This document shows positions 51,628-61,145 of a stretch of 64,000 nt of DNA, in pieces. Source of the stretch: an uncultured Saprospiraceae bacterium (GTDB lineage: Bacteria; Bacteroidota; Bacteroidia; Chitinophagales; Saprospiraceae); contig CALFWW010000002.1 in assembly GCA_937928575.1 (NCBI GenBank), forward strand, positions 1-64,000, in the 5' to 3' direction. Within the stretch, counting starts at the first letter, position 1. The number at the start of each line of letters is the position of its first letter. The notes beneath the pieces were generated by a model, which saw nothing but the letters and a program-made list of their open reading frames with translations, ran no database searches and was not told the origin of the DNA. A program made the translations under genes and the position numbers.

Positions 51628-52692
51628 ATGAAAAAAGTACTAATCGTCTGCTTATTGTTTGGAATTCACTTTTCATCATTTGGGCAAAAGAATATTTTAA
51701 TTGAAAAATTTACCAACTTATATTGTGGTGCTTGTCCGGATCGTTCGATTTTGTTGACCAATTTGGAAGAACAATATCCTGAACTCATTTGGATTAGTCA
51801 CTATTCTCCTTCTTATTTTGAATACAATCCAATGCCTTTTTCGGGTGCGACAGAAATGTGGCAGGAAGTTCAAATTTCAGGAACCCCATTAGCGATTGTT
51901 GATAGAGTCCCTTACAATAACTCATTAGGTTCCACCTCTGCAAGTTGGGAAACTCGAATTCAACAGCAACAAAATATTGAAGACTATGTAGATATTGAAT
52001 TTAGTAATGTAAACTTCAATGAAAGTACGAGAGCATTAACTTTAGATGTAACCAGTACTTTCCATACGCTTCCAGACAATCCCGAAAATTTTCGCGTGTA
52101 CTTATACGTCACGGAAGATGAAGTGAGATGGAGACAACATAGTTATTACAACAATACTCCTGGGCATCCCCTAGAAGGTCTCGGTGATGTAATTCAAGAA
52201 TATTATCATCAAAATGTATTAAGAGCCATGCCAGGTGGACTTTGGGGCGAAGCAGATATTATCCCTGACAACCCAACACTTGGTCAAGGATATGTGAAGA
52301 CGTTTTCTTATCAAATCCCAGGTGACTATGTTCCATTTTATATTGAATTAACTGCTGCTGTCGGTCAACATGACCCATCCAATTTCAAAAACAGACCCAT
52401 TCTAAATGCTGAAAGAATAAAACTCCCTGAATATATAACAACCAACACACTAGAACAAGATATTACACAATTCAATGCTTTCCCAAACCCGACCAACGAT
52501 GTGCTATATCTTGATTTTAAGGAACAACCTACTCAATTAACCTTGATCAACATGCAAGGTGCGATTATCCAAAATTTCGCAGTAGATGGTTTAAATGCGC
52601 ATATTGATTTAAGAAATTATCCTTCAGGCAACTACATTTTGCAAGTAGTAAAAGATGGTAAAATGATTTCACAAAAGATTATTATCCACTAA
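51628..52692 (+). CDS. Omp28-like secreted protein with thioredoxin-like domain and T9SS sorting domain
   Basis: 354 residues. Signal peptide about 1-19 (FSSFGQ). The phrase LIEKFTNLYCGACPDRS (about 24-40) has a CGAC redox-type pair, and SGTPLAIVDRVPYN (about 91-104) supplies the cis-Pro loop, as in Omp28-related proteins of Bacteroidota. A beta-rich domain (about 115-265) follows, then the T9SS domain (about 280-354; FNAFPNPTNDVLYLDF ... SGNYILQVV). Probably a surface protein; redox activity is inferred from the Cys pair only. Confidence 0.82.
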   Translation: MKKVLIVCLLFGIHFSSFGQKNILIEKFTNLYCGACPDRSILLTNLEEQYPELIWISHYSPSYFEYNPMPFSGATEMWQEVQISGTPLAIVDRVPYNNSLGSTSASWETRIQQQQNIEDYVDIEFSNVNFNESTRALTLDVTSTFHTLPDNPENFRVYLYVTEDEVRWRQHSYYNNTPGHPLEGLGDVIQEYYHQNVLRAMPGGLWGEADIIPDNPTLGQGYVKTFSYQIPGDYVPFYIELTAAVGQHDPSNFKNRPILNAERIKLPEYITTNTLEQDITQFNAFPNPTNDVLYLDFKEQPTQLTLINMQGAIIQNFAVDGLNAHIDLRNYPSGNYILQVVKDGKMISQKIIIH

Positions 52693-52709
52693 ATCTTCGC
52701 GCTCAGAAA

Positions 52710-52882
52710 GCACCAAAAGTGCATTATAAATAAACGAGGACTGCTGATAAATATCGGCAGTCCTCGTTTATTTATGAGACGCTCGTATAGCTCCAAAGGA
52801 GCATCAGCAATAAAGATGGGCTCCAGATAACAATCAGTAGCCCATCTTTATTAAAAACACTATGGAAAAGTGCCAAAGGTGC
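52710..52882. repeat. Two 80-bp tandem units with covarying hairpins
   Basis: Mini-palindromes gcaccaaaagtgc, gctccaaaggagc and gtgccaaaggtgc start at 52710, 52790 and 52870, exactly 80 bases apart. Nineteen bases into each of the two full units a long stem begins: aataaacgaggactgc / gcagtcctcgtttatt (52729-52772) and aataaagatgggct / agcccatctttatt (52809-52852). The stem sequences differ but pairing is kept. The style resembles REP/BIME elements mobilised by RAYT transposases; none is present here. The rest of the 52693-53065 gap holds the next promoter. Confidence 0.8.
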
Positions 52883-53011
52883 GAAATCGCTCTTCTTACC
52901 CTAAGCTCCTCCCTAATATAACATTCTAGTTAACAGCTAAGCAATGGGCAACTCCCTAGAGCTCAAATGATATTTATGACAACCTACTTACAAAACTTAT
53001 AATATAACAAT

Positions 53012-53043
53012 TTTGAACTCATACATATATTAACTAGATTTAG
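53012..53043 (+). promoter_or_regulatory. Promoter TTTG-N19-TAGATTTAG
   Basis: TTTG at 53012-53015, 19 bases, then TAGATTTAG at 53035-53043, one base from the TAnnTTTGC core; 23 bases before the start codon at 53066. Confidence 0.65.
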
Positions 53044-53065
53044 ACTATCACAAAACCAATCCAAC

Positions 53066-56000
53066 ATGCGACTATTTATTGTTACAACATTCCTTTTTCT
53101 TAGCTCATTCCTTTTTGGTCAAATAACTTTTGAAGAAATCACTGCACCAAGTGACTTTAGCCTTAGAAGTATTTACAAATCCCCAACTGGAGAGTACTTT
53201 TTACAATCAGTTAATGACTTTGAAAATATTTACAGTTCAACGGATGGAGTCAATTGGTTAAAGCAACCTTTACCAAGTAATATTGCTTTAACCAATGTCC
53301 AATTTTACGATGACGGAACTCCATTGTTTGGTACATCGACACGATGCATTCGTAGAAATGGCGAATGGTATACCCTACCTTCAAATGTAGAAGCTGCAGA
53401 TATTGATAATGAGACATTGTATGTATTGACCAGTAATGATGTATTTAGAACGAGTAATGATAAAGGATTAACTTTTGAGGATTACTTTTCAATTGATCCA
53501 ACTACTATCTGGAATCCTAATAATATTTATGTCCTCGGAAATAATATTGCCATTCATCACGCTGCAGGAGCCACTGATTATGTAAGTGTTTTCAATCCAT
53601 CTGGAACCATGTTGTTAGACGAAGAATTACAAGGTGGTATAATTGATGTTTATAAGTCTGGGTGCAACAATTTATTAATGGTCGATTATGATGAATATTA
53701 TTTACTGACTGAAAACCTCGCATTCACACAAGGCAATACAGTAGATATATTACCGGTGGACGCCAATTTGAATGACAATTTTGTAAGCAATGGTACTGAT
53801 TTTTTCCTTTATTACGAAAATGGACTTTACAAAATAAATGGTTGTGACTTCAGTTCTGAACTTGTGGCTGAAAATAATAATAACCTGTCATTCGAACTTT
53901 ATTTTCTATCAGTGAGTAAAAATGAAGACTTTCTATTATATAGCTTGTACTATGACTTTTTTTTTGAGCAATCGAATGGAAGTAGTGAATTCCAATTACA
54001 AACAATATCTGCAAACAATCCTACTATCTTATCAGTTGATGAATCCAATGATGGATATATGGCAATATCCACCTATAACAATATTTTTACAAAAAATCTA
54101 GCTGATCCTGATTGGACTGATTTCGGAAATCTAGGAAACAATAATTTTTTCCGTTTTCTGGATTACTCCCCTAATTCAAATTTATACGCATCAAAAATAG
54201 ATGAGCTGTTTTTCTCAGAAAATAATGGACTAGATTTTACAACTTTAAATTTACCTCAAACTTTTCTTACCCCCAACGTTCGAAGCGTGATAGATGATGG
54301 AGTCCTTTTTGCAACCTCGCTAATCGAAGATACTTATAGTGTTGATAATGGCGAAACTTGGATTCCACTTGACAATGGACAAGGAATTAGTGACTATTTT
54401 GTTGGTAAATTAGTAGGAAATATTTTAATGATCTATTACTATGATGATTTTTTGATAAACACTCAACTTGTTTTGATAAACATCAATACCAATGTACAAA
54501 CCTCATTTGAACTACCTCCAGCCAACATCAACGAAATTTATGACGCAGCAATTACAAATGATGGTGTACTTTATTTGATGGGTTCCAATTGGCAATCCGC
54601 ATTGGGGCAAGGAGTCATCAATAAATATGAGATCGGTGGAGTAATGGAAGAGGTTGGTGTATTCCCGGAGTTAGAAGGTATTAACGACATTATTGCATCT
54701 GGAAAATCCATATTCGCATTTGGTCCCAACTTCTATTACGAGCTATATGACGATCAATTAACAATGTATACACATGAGGGTTTACCAACAGGTGGTAGCA
54801 GAAATTTTAAAATAGCAGAGAATGAGCACATTTATGCGATTGTAGATAATAACCGTCTTTTTCGCACTACTACCCCATTAAGTTTTGAAGCCAATCTCCT
54901 TGGAAAAGTTAGCTACGACGTGAATGAAAATTGCATGACAGACACGAATGAAATCGGATTAAGTGATTGGAAAATAACAGTTGAAGGAGATGATTTCTTA
55001 AGAATCAAACAAACTAATGACGAGGGAATAGCAAGAATTAATTTGCCAGAAGGCGAGTATACAATAAGCGCCACACCCATTTCTTTTGGATGGGGACTTT
55101 GCGAATATTCACATGATGTTGTGGTTGATTTAAGTAATCCCAATCCGCCATTACAGGATTTCTACGCACAAGCTTTGGTTGAATGTGCTGGACTTACGGT
55201 TGACTTTTCTACCCCATTATTGAGACGATGTTTTGACAATTATTACCAAATAGTAATTCATAATGGTGGTCCGCTCACCAGTCAGGACACTAAACTTACG
55301 CTACAATTAGATCCATTTTTTGACTTTCAGTCTGCCGATCTTCCTTATACTACCAATAGTGCAGGAGATTTAGAATTCGAGTTGGGTCAATTAGGACTCA
55401 ATGAAGAAATTTCTTTTAGGATTTATTTTAATCTTTCTTGTGATGCCGAACTAAGTGCTGAGCATTGCCTTACGGGCCTATTGACGGATCCTATTATTTG
55501 CAACAATACACTTGCAGTAGGAAGCTACACTGAATGTCAGGAGAATATTGGCTCCTATGATCCCAATGATAAACGTGTTTTCAACGAAGCTGGACGCGAA
55601 TCAATGCTCATTGATACTTCCGAATTTATTTACTACCATATCCGGTTTCAAAATACTGGTGCCGATACTGCGTTCACCGTCAAAGTAGTAGATGAGTTGT
55701 CAGAAAAATTGGATATCTCAACTTTTGAGATGCTGAGCGCTAGTCATGATTATGAATATACCATTCGTACAGGTTCGATTCTAGAAGTCAATTTTGATAA
55801 CATATTATTGCCGGATAGTACGACCAATGAAGTAGCATCGCATGGTTTCTTTAAATTCAAAATCAAACCACTTTCAGAATATGAGTATGGCACAGAGATT
55901 TCAAATAAAGCTTCGATCTTCTTTGATTTCAATGATCCGATTGTAACAAATGCCGCTATTTTTGAATTAGGTAAACCCGTTAGTACCTTTGACATACCGA

Positions 56001-56248
56001 ATTTAATAGACCTTAAGATTTTTCCGAACCCTGCAAACTCACAAGTCAGTTATGATGCTTCCAATGACCTCTTTGATAAAGTGGATCAATTAGAAGTTGT
56101 CAACTCTTTTGGTCAAATTGTATTGATTAACAATTCAATTACAAATAACATAATTGATATCAGTCATCTTCCTGCCGGTTATTATACATTGATTTTATCG
56201 GCGACGAATGAGCGGATTGGTGTTGGTAAGTTTGCTGTTATTAGATAA
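53066..56248 (+). CDS. Large secreted propeller-like protein with SdrD-B-like, DUF7619-like and T9SS domains
   Basis: 1060 residues. Signal peptide about 1-18 (FLFGQ). Residues about 20-610 contain BNR/propeller-like repeats (YSSTDGVNWLKQPLP, FSENNGLDFTTLNL, YSVDNGETWIPLDNG). Residues about 612-695 form an SdrD-B or carboxypeptidase-regulatory-like unit (LLGKVSYDVNENCMTDTNE ... LPEGEYTISATP). Residues about 700-970 hold a conserved repeat-like module with GSYDPNDKRVFNEAGR and YYHIRFQNTGADTAF ... SNKASIFFDFNDPIVTN, typical of the DUF7619 module seen in T9SS cargo. The last ~80 residues are a T9SS domain (LKIFPNPANSQVSYD). Surface location is likely; the ligand is unknown. Confidence 0.8.
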   Translation: MRLFIVTTFLFLSSFLFGQITFEEITAPSDFSLRSIYKSPTGEYFLQSVNDFENIYSSTDGVNWLKQPLPSNIALTNVQFYDDGTPLFGTSTRCIRRNGEWYTLPSNVEAADIDNETLYVLTSNDVFRTSNDKGLTFEDYFSIDPTTIWNPNNIYVLGNNIAIHHAAGATDYVSVFNPSGTMLLDEELQGGIIDVYKSGCNNLLMVDYDEYYLLTENLAFTQGNTVDILPVDANLNDNFVSNGTDFFLYYENGLYKINGCDFSSELVAENNNNLSFELYFLSVSKNEDFLLYSLYYDFFFEQSNGSSEFQLQTISANNPTILSVDESNDGYMAISTYNNIFTKNLADPDWTDFGNLGNNNFFRFLDYSPNSNLYASKIDELFFSENNGLDFTTLNLPQTFLTPNVRSVIDDGVLFATSLIEDTYSVDNGETWIPLDNGQGISDYFVGKLVGNILMIYYYDDFLINTQLVLININTNVQTSFELPPANINEIYDAAITNDGVLYLMGSNWQSALGQGVINKYEIGGVMEEVGVFPELEGINDIIASGKSIFAFGPNFYYELYDDQLTMYTHEGLPTGGSRNFKIAENEHIYAIVDNNRLFRTTTPLSFEANLLGKVSYDVNENCMTDTNEIGLSDWKITVEGDDFLRIKQTNDEGIARINLPEGEYTISATPISFGWGLCEYSHDVVVDLSNPNPPLQDFYAQALVECAGLTVDFSTPLLRRCFDNYYQIVIHNGGPLTSQDTKLTLQLDPFFDFQSADLPYTTNSAGDLEFELGQLGLNEEISFRIYFNLSCDAELSAEHCLTGLLTDPIICNNTLAVGSYTECQENIGSYDPNDKRVFNEAGRESMLIDTSEFIYYHIRFQNTGADTAFTVKVVDELSEKLDISTFEMLSASHDYEYTIRTGSILEVNFDNILLPDSTTNEVASHGFFKFKIKPLSEYEYGTEISNKASIFFDFNDPIVTNAAIFELGKPVSTFDIPNLIDLKIFPNPANSQVSYDASNDLFDKVDQLEVVNSFGQIVLINNSITNNIIDISHLPAGYYTLILSATNERIGVGKFAVIR

Positions 56249-56503
56249 ACTTTTAAGTCGAAATTTCTTTTAAAATTTCTTCAAATATAGTCGCATTGAA
56301 TTCGTTTCGATGTGGCTATATATAATTGTAATTAAATTGTTGAATTTAGAGGAGATAACTAGACACACCTTACAAACAACAGTCAATGCAAGATGAGAAA
56401 AAAATCCAAAATTAATTATTAAAATCGATTGTTAGCTTGGACAATCAGTTGATTATTATTAATTTTTCTCACACAATATTAACAATCAGCTTATAAATAC
56501 GTA

Positions 56504-56881
56504 TCAACTGCAAAAAATCAATCGAGCATCTACCAACGCCAATTTTCGTAAGTGGTCAGGATATTCCTTCTGCGTCACCATATTGACAAAATCAGCTTTG
56601 GATGCATATTCCACAATCAACACTTTATCCCACTCCAATTTCTCGAGAGGACCAATCAAAGTGAATTGAGGAGTACCACTATATAAAATTTTTGCATTCG
56701 CATTTTGAAAAAAAGGAGTTGCTGCTACCATGTATTTTGCATACTGCTCTGCTCCTGTTAATCCAGTTGATGCTACTTTTTCTTTAAATTTTAGTAGGTT
56801 CAACATCTGTAGCGGTTGGTCGGTTGGTAGTTGGAGAAAAGCTTTAAATTGGTCTTTATCCGCTTCAAAATAGGTTTCCAT
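56504..56881 (-). CDS. DUF1330-family protein
   Basis: 125 residues. Blocks LQMLNLLKFKEKV (about 24-36), EQYAKYMVAATPFF (about 45-58), AKILYSGTPQFTLIGPLEKLEWDKVLIVEY (about 63-92, in pieces) and HLRKLALVDARLIFC (about 110-124) match the DUF1330 dimeric alpha/beta barrel fold. Cytoplasmic, function unknown; relatives have a ferredoxin-like fold. Divergent from the VOC gene. Confidence 0.75.
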   Translation of the reverse strand: METYFEADKDQFKAFLQLPTDQPLQMLNLLKFKEKVASTGLTGAEQYAKYMVAATPFFQNANAKILYSGTPQFTLIGPLEKLEWDKVLIVEYASKADFVNMVTQKEYPDHLRKLALVDARLIFCS

Positions 56882-57052
56882 GATTGGTTGGTTTTAAAAA
56901 TGATTACTTAAAAATAACAAAGCAAACTGCTCACTAGCTGATTTAAAGCTAGTTATTTATGTTGAAATAACTATTTTGTACTTAAAAGATATTATTGATT
57001 GAAAGGGCATTGCTTTTGCATCTTCATACCATACGGATATTACAAAGCAAAA

Positions 57053-57736
57053 ATGATTTTTAAGGAAATAACCATCTATACATCCCGTCTAGAATCTCAA
57101 AAAGAATTCTATTGTCAAAAACTAGGTCTTCGCTTAACTGCGGAGAATACCTCTTCCTTTTCCGTTGCCACCGGTACTTCAATTCTAAATTTTTGTTATA
57201 GAAAATTTGCAACGGCTTATCACATCGCGATTAATATTCCGAGCAACAAAGATATGGAAGCTTGGGATTGGTTGAAAAGCAAAGTGGATTTATTGCAGGA
57301 CGAAGGAAATTCATTAGTCAATTTCCCAAAATGGAATGCAACGTCATTGTACTTTTATGATCCTGATTTGAATATTATAGAGCTAATTTGCAGAAAAAAT
57401 CTCAACTCAAACTCTAATAAACTTTTCAACGAACGTGACTTTTTACATATCAGTGAAATAGGTATGCCTGTTCAAAATATCGAACCCGTGTACAATATGT
57501 TGAATTCTCAATTAGATCTCGAAATATTTGATGGAGATAGCGAAAGATTTTGTGCAATCGGTGAAGAAACAGGGTTGTTTATCGTGATCAATAAAAAATT
57601 CAAAAAATGGTTTCCAACCAATGACACCGCTTATAGTTCTGATTTTGAAGCAATCGTTGAAACCGCTAATAATGAAAAAAATATTGTCTCTTTCAAATCA
57701 GGATTCTTAGACATTTACAAACCAAATTTAGTGTAA
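57053..57736 (+). CDS. VOC-superfamily (glyoxalase/dioxygenase-like) protein
   Basis: 227 residues from ATG 57053; a TTG 18 codons upstream is unlikely. Two betaalphabetabetabeta modules: module 1 (about 1-115) includes YTSRLESQKEFYCQKLGLRL, YHIAINIPSNKD and SLYFYDPDLNIIELIC, whose His and Glu are typical metal ligands. Module 2 (about 120-225) includes HISEIGMPVQNIEPVYNML and is more diverged. The reaction is not predictable from sequence. It is followed after 3 bases by a small secreted protein gene, probably in one transcript. Confidence 0.8.
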   Translation: MIFKEITIYTSRLESQKEFYCQKLGLRLTAENTSSFSVATGTSILNFCYRKFATAYHIAINIPSNKDMEAWDWLKSKVDLLQDEGNSLVNFPKWNATSLYFYDPDLNIIELICRKNLNSNSNKLFNERDFLHISEIGMPVQNIEPVYNMLNSQLDLEIFDGDSERFCAIGEETGLFIVINKKFKKWFPTNDTAYSSDFEAIVETANNEKNIVSFKSGFLDIYKPNLV

Positions 57737-57739
57737 TCA

Positions 57740-58192
57740 ATGCGCTCTTATCGATTGATGCTTCTTTTTGCAAATTTATTGTTTTGTTGCACGCTCTTCG
57801 CCCAACAAGAACTAGTGGGTACATGGAAACGAGTTCAGGACGAAGCAACAAATGAAGAAGAAATCTTTGAAGGAAATATCTTGGAGGTCAAATTTCAAAA
57901 TGATGTTTTTATTGGACAGTTGATTCAACTTGTTCCCGATGCCAAAGTATACGGGTATAAAGTAGGTCAAATAAAATGGAAAAATTTTCAAAAGATATCC
58001 ACAAACAATTATTTACTCGAACTACTCCTCATGGCCAAAGATGACGATTTTGAATTTAATAAAGTCGTTTATTTAAAAGCCAACCTTCTCTTAATCGATC
58101 CTGACACCATTAAAATCCGATTCGAAGATCATCCAAGAATTTTTTCTGGTCAAATGCAAAAGTATATCAGAGTTGGGTTAGAAAATTCGTAA
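57740..58192 (+). CDS. Small secreted protein, DUF2147-like
   Basis: 150 residues. Signal peptide about 1-21 (CTLFAQ). The mature part starts QELVGTWKRVQDEATNEEEI, as in DUF2147-type or lipocalin-like periplasmic proteins (GxW opening). Later, KVGQIKWKNFQKISTNNYLLE and IKIRFEDHPRIFSGQMQKYI show alternating strands of a small beta-barrel. The ligand is unknown. It starts 3 bases after the VOC gene. Confidence 0.65.
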   Translation: MRSYRLMLLFANLLFCCTLFAQQELVGTWKRVQDEATNEEEIFEGNILEVKFQNDVFIGQLIQLVPDAKVYGYKVGQIKWKNFQKISTNNYLLELLLMAKDDDFEFNKVVYLKANLLLIDPDTIKIRFEDHPRIFSGQMQKYIRVGLENS

Positions 58193-58273
58193 GATTGAAA
58201 TAATGTTATAGGACGTTATATTCCGTTTCCTTTATCCAATAATTTTCTTTTTCAACAATGTTTTTACAGCAAT

Positions 58274-59839
58274 CTATTTTGCGTTCAATGCATTCTCTAA
58301 AATCTCTCTTGTCAGTGTTGACAGCTGAAGATTCTGAAGCGAAAATACCATTTCATCTCCATTCGATTCTTTATAAGCATCTTGAAATTGGTATTTACTG
58401 ATCGTCGCAAAAGCATTGTCCTCCAACTCAACAATCAAACTATTTTTAGCCGCATTATCAAACTGTAAATCTTGTCCACCTTCATAGGATAGCATCGCAT
58501 TATTGGTTTTATCCAACACATAAAAGTTTTTGATTTTTGTACACTTCTCCTTATTCAAATAAAAAACACAAGGACGTTCCTCATTGAGTTTTTTGTAAAT
58601 TTTGTCAATGTTTAATATTCCAAATGAACGTATCCCTATTTTTCGCTGAACGGCATCTACCAATTCGCCATCTCGTTTCTTCTGCTCATATTTCTCTTTT
58701 GCTCTTTGATAGGCTTTTTCAACATGAACCCAATCATTACATCTTTTGTCATATGCTTTTTTGTATTCACTATAAAATTCAGAATTTTGTCTCTTCAATG
58801 ATGTCGATTTAAAAAGTAGATATGGGTATGCTTTAATTGTCAATGTAATGTTATACTTACATTCAAAAGTGATTAAATAATTGTCCTCATTAGGATTTGG
58901 GATAATTTTAATATCCTCAATGACATAAGGATCCACTCCTTGTTTTAAATGAGGGTCGAATCTCGCTAACCAAAGATGACGATAAAATTCTTGAGCAATT
59001 TTTTGATCCGTTGTTTCATCCACCAGCCAAGTAATTATTTCTTTTTTATCGAATTCTGAGTAGTACTTCGGGTAAAGGCACTTGTTGATCGGATTAAAAC
59101 TATTATCTCTTGAATCCTTATGTGCCTCAATCGTAAATTGCATTTCATCGGATTTATAATCAATATAGTTAGGATTAGCAGTATTATCATTTAGTACTCT
59201 AATAGATACCGGAATCGTATCCAAGAACGGTTCTCCACACGCTTGAATATTTACATGGTTGAAATATCCCTTTAAATTTTTAGAAGACTCCCCTGCTACT
59301 GACAAACCCGTTTCAACCCATTCGCCCGTTTTTTCATTAAATGAATATTGATGGTAGCCATCCTCATTTTGATTTGAAGTAAACTCAAAAGTAATGGGTT
59401 CTCCTTCTAAATTTGGGAATACCGGTTGACCATCTTGTGAGACCCGAAATTCCAACATTCCAGCAGATTGCAACACTTCTTTTACGCCATTCTCTTCTAT
59501 GGTCATTGGAATACCGCTCAGAAAAATATCGAGTGGATTATTTAATTTACGATATTTCACATCTACCTTACCTTGTACAACATTACCCTCACGGTCTACA
59601 AATGCATTTTTGGGGATGGTAATGATTGTTGTACTCTTGTCTGCATAAAATTCATGTTCTTTCTCTGCACTTATACGAAAAGTTGAAAACTCAGGCTGCA
59701 GTTCAGGTATTGGTGGATCAATAAAAGATATTTTTTCTTCCTCATCACTTTTATCTCCATATACAAATTGGCCAGTAAGCTGTGTTTGAAAAAAAACAAA
59801 ACAGATGATTATTGCGAAAAAAGATTTAAAAAAAGTCAT
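58274..59839 (-). CDS. Secreted protein with ZU5-like N-terminal domain, unknown
   Basis: 521 residues. Signal peptide about 1-23 (QTQLTGQ). Residues about 50-200 resemble a ZU5-like beta domain (STTIITIPKNAFVDREGNVV ... GKVDVKYRKLNNPLDIFLSG, split in pieces), found in other Bacteroidota envelope proteins. The middle (about 205-345) is mixed. A Lys/Glu-rich helical stretch (about 350-400; HVEKAYQRAKEKYEQKKRDG) follows, and then a beta-rich tail. No T9SS sorting domain or lipobox. The gene converges on the DUF2147-like gene and is followed by no clear terminator. Confidence 0.7.
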   Translation of the reverse strand: MTFFKSFFAIIICFVFFQTQLTGQFVYGDKSDEEEKISFIDPPIPELQPEFSTFRISAEKEHEFYADKSTTIITIPKNAFVDREGNVVQGKVDVKYRKLNNPLDIFLSGIPMTIEENGVKEVLQSAGMLEFRVSQDGQPVFPNLEGEPITFEFTSNQNEDGYHQYSFNEKTGEWVETGLSVAGESSKNLKGYFNHVNIQACGEPFLDTIPVSIRVLNDNTANPNYIDYKSDEMQFTIEAHKDSRDNSFNPINKCLYPKYYSEFDKKEIITWLVDETTDQKIAQEFYRHLWLARFDPHLKQGVDPYVIEDIKIIPNPNEDNYLITFECKYNITLTIKAYPYLLFKSTSLKRQNSEFYSEYKKAYDKRCNDWVHVEKAYQRAKEKYEQKKRDGELVDAVQRKIGIRSFGILNIDKIYKKLNEERPCVFYLNKEKCTKIKNFYVLDKTNNAMLSYEGGQDLQFDNAAKNSLIVELEDNAFATISKYQFQDAYKESNGDEMVFSLQNLQLSTLTREILENALNAK

Positions 59840-60379
59840 ACAGCTGTTGTTTGGTGAGTGTTATGTTATTTAGACGCTTATAAATTAATTCGATACTAAC
59901 TTTAACTATCGTAAAGATGCATTAACAAATAAAAATGGTGGGTGATTAAAAAAAAATCTGATTTCTGGAACCATTCCAAATCCAAAAGGGCCTTACTTAT
60001 ACGGAGATTCGTACTTGTTTTAGTACGATAACCATCAAGCAGGTTTGTCCAAATAATTGAATTCGCTATATTTAGGGCGTGCAAAGTAAACTTATAATTG
60101 TCCTTATCACAACCGTATTTTCCTCATTCTTTCAACTTGGGTAACACGTAATACATTCCTAGGACGAAGCACGTTATTGTGTTATTGCTATTGAAATGAT
60201 CTTTTACTGCGTTGGAATAATAACCGCATGGAGAATAGACTTCTTTTAAAATTCAACAATCAGCGCTTGATTTTGGACGATATTGAGTTATACTATTCGA
60301 TAAATGATCATTTTCATAAATAATCGAACAAATAGAGATATCCTTAATATGGATATGCTTTTCTTTTTCTAAAAATCCC
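59840..60379. other. Intergenic, no gene supported
   Basis: 540 bases without a convincing gene. Seen: a small hairpin cgtact-tgtttt-agtacg (60009-60026), and a 31-codon frame at 60228-60323 that begins MENRLLLKFNNQ, too short to support. The downstream gene's promoter element starts at 60380. Confidence 0.5.
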
Positions 60380-60388
60380 TATTTTTGC
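60380..60388 (+). promoter_or_regulatory. -7 promoter element TATTTTTGC
   Basis: Perfect TAnnTTTGC, 21 bases before the start of the thioredoxin-like lipoprotein gene; no TTTG at the usual spacing. Confidence 0.5.
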
Positions 60389-60408
60389 ATTTCACATAAA
60401 AGTATATA

Positions 60409-61008
60409 ATGAAAAATTTATTAACAATAGCATTATTTGGATTATTGGCAATCACTTTTTGTGCTTGTGGAGGAGAGAAAGCAGCTGAAACAGCGGCTCA
60501 AACCGTCCCTCAAGCAAAAGCAGTAACTGCTGATAAAATGAATCAAAAAAATATTCAAAAAGGGAAAGCAAATCCAATGGGTGGACAAGTCGGTACTGCT
60601 GTCATGCCATGGGTTAAATTGGACAAGGTAGAATCTTTAGTAAAATCTGAAAAGAAAAAAGTCCTGGTCGATGTTTACACTCCTTGGTGTGGCCCTTGTA
60701 AGATGATGGACAGAATGACTTTTACAGATCAGGCTGTGGTCGATGCAGTTTCAAAAAGTTTTTATCCTGTTAAATACAACGCAGAAGGTCCTGATTCTTT
60801 CAATTTCATGGGTAAGGAATATGGAAATCCAAACTTTGATCCTAACAAAACAAGAGGTAGAAATGCACGTCACGAACTGGCAAACTTCTTTTCAGTGAGA
60901 GGCTACCCTACTATGGTAGTTATGGATGAAAACATGAAAATTATTGATAAGATTGTTGGTTACAAAAAACCAGCTGAATTACTTAAATCCCTTGAAAAAC
61001 ACATGTAA
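60409..61008 (+). CDS. Thioredoxin-fold lipoprotein (CGPC active site)
   Basis: 199 residues. A lipoprotein-type signal ends AITFCACGG (Cys18 or Cys20). A low-complexity Ala/Gln/Lys linker (about 22-65) is followed by a thioredoxin fold (about 68-199): VDVYTPWCGPCKMMDRMTF with Cys94 and Cys97 and the cis-Pro loop in RGYPTMVVMDENMKII (about 164-179). It should act as a disulfide reductase or isomerase on the periplasmic side of a membrane, perhaps reducing cytochrome c or other envelope thiols; the partner is unknown. Own promoter and terminator. Confidence 0.88.
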   Translation: MKNLLTIALFGLLAITFCACGGEKAAETAAQTVPQAKAVTADKMNQKNIQKGKANPMGGQVGTAVMPWVKLDKVESLVKSEKKKVLVDVYTPWCGPCKMMDRMTFTDQAVVDAVSKSFYPVKYNAEGPDSFNFMGKEYGNPNFDPNKTRGRNARHELANFFSVRGYPTMVVMDENMKIIDKIVGYKKPAELLKSLEKHM

Positions 61009-61060
61009 TTTTGTTTTTCGTTAATAATAATTATTACTAACGACAACATTGTTAAAAAAA

Positions 61061-61093
61061 AAACCACGCTGGTTGTCTGGCGTGGTTTTTTTC
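61061..61093 (+). terminator. Rho-independent terminator
   Basis: aaaccacgc / gcgtggttt (61061-61069 with 61080-61088) plus A and T runs on both sides. Confidence 0.85.
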
Positions 61094-61145
61094 TTGAAAT
61101 GCTTAGTATTTATCCTATTTCTAAATAGTTCTAAAATTTATCTTA

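Noticed and set aside
52710-52882. CRISPR-like array
   Set aside because: There are only two full units, the 'repeats' are not identical, and no cas gene is near; the hairpin pattern explains the spacing better.
59902-60084. 60-codon minus-strand frame
   Set aside because: It starts at TTG, has no conserved features, and lies in an otherwise empty gap.
60228-60323. 31-codon frame MENRLLLKFNNQ...
   Set aside because: Too short and without promoter, repeat or family support.
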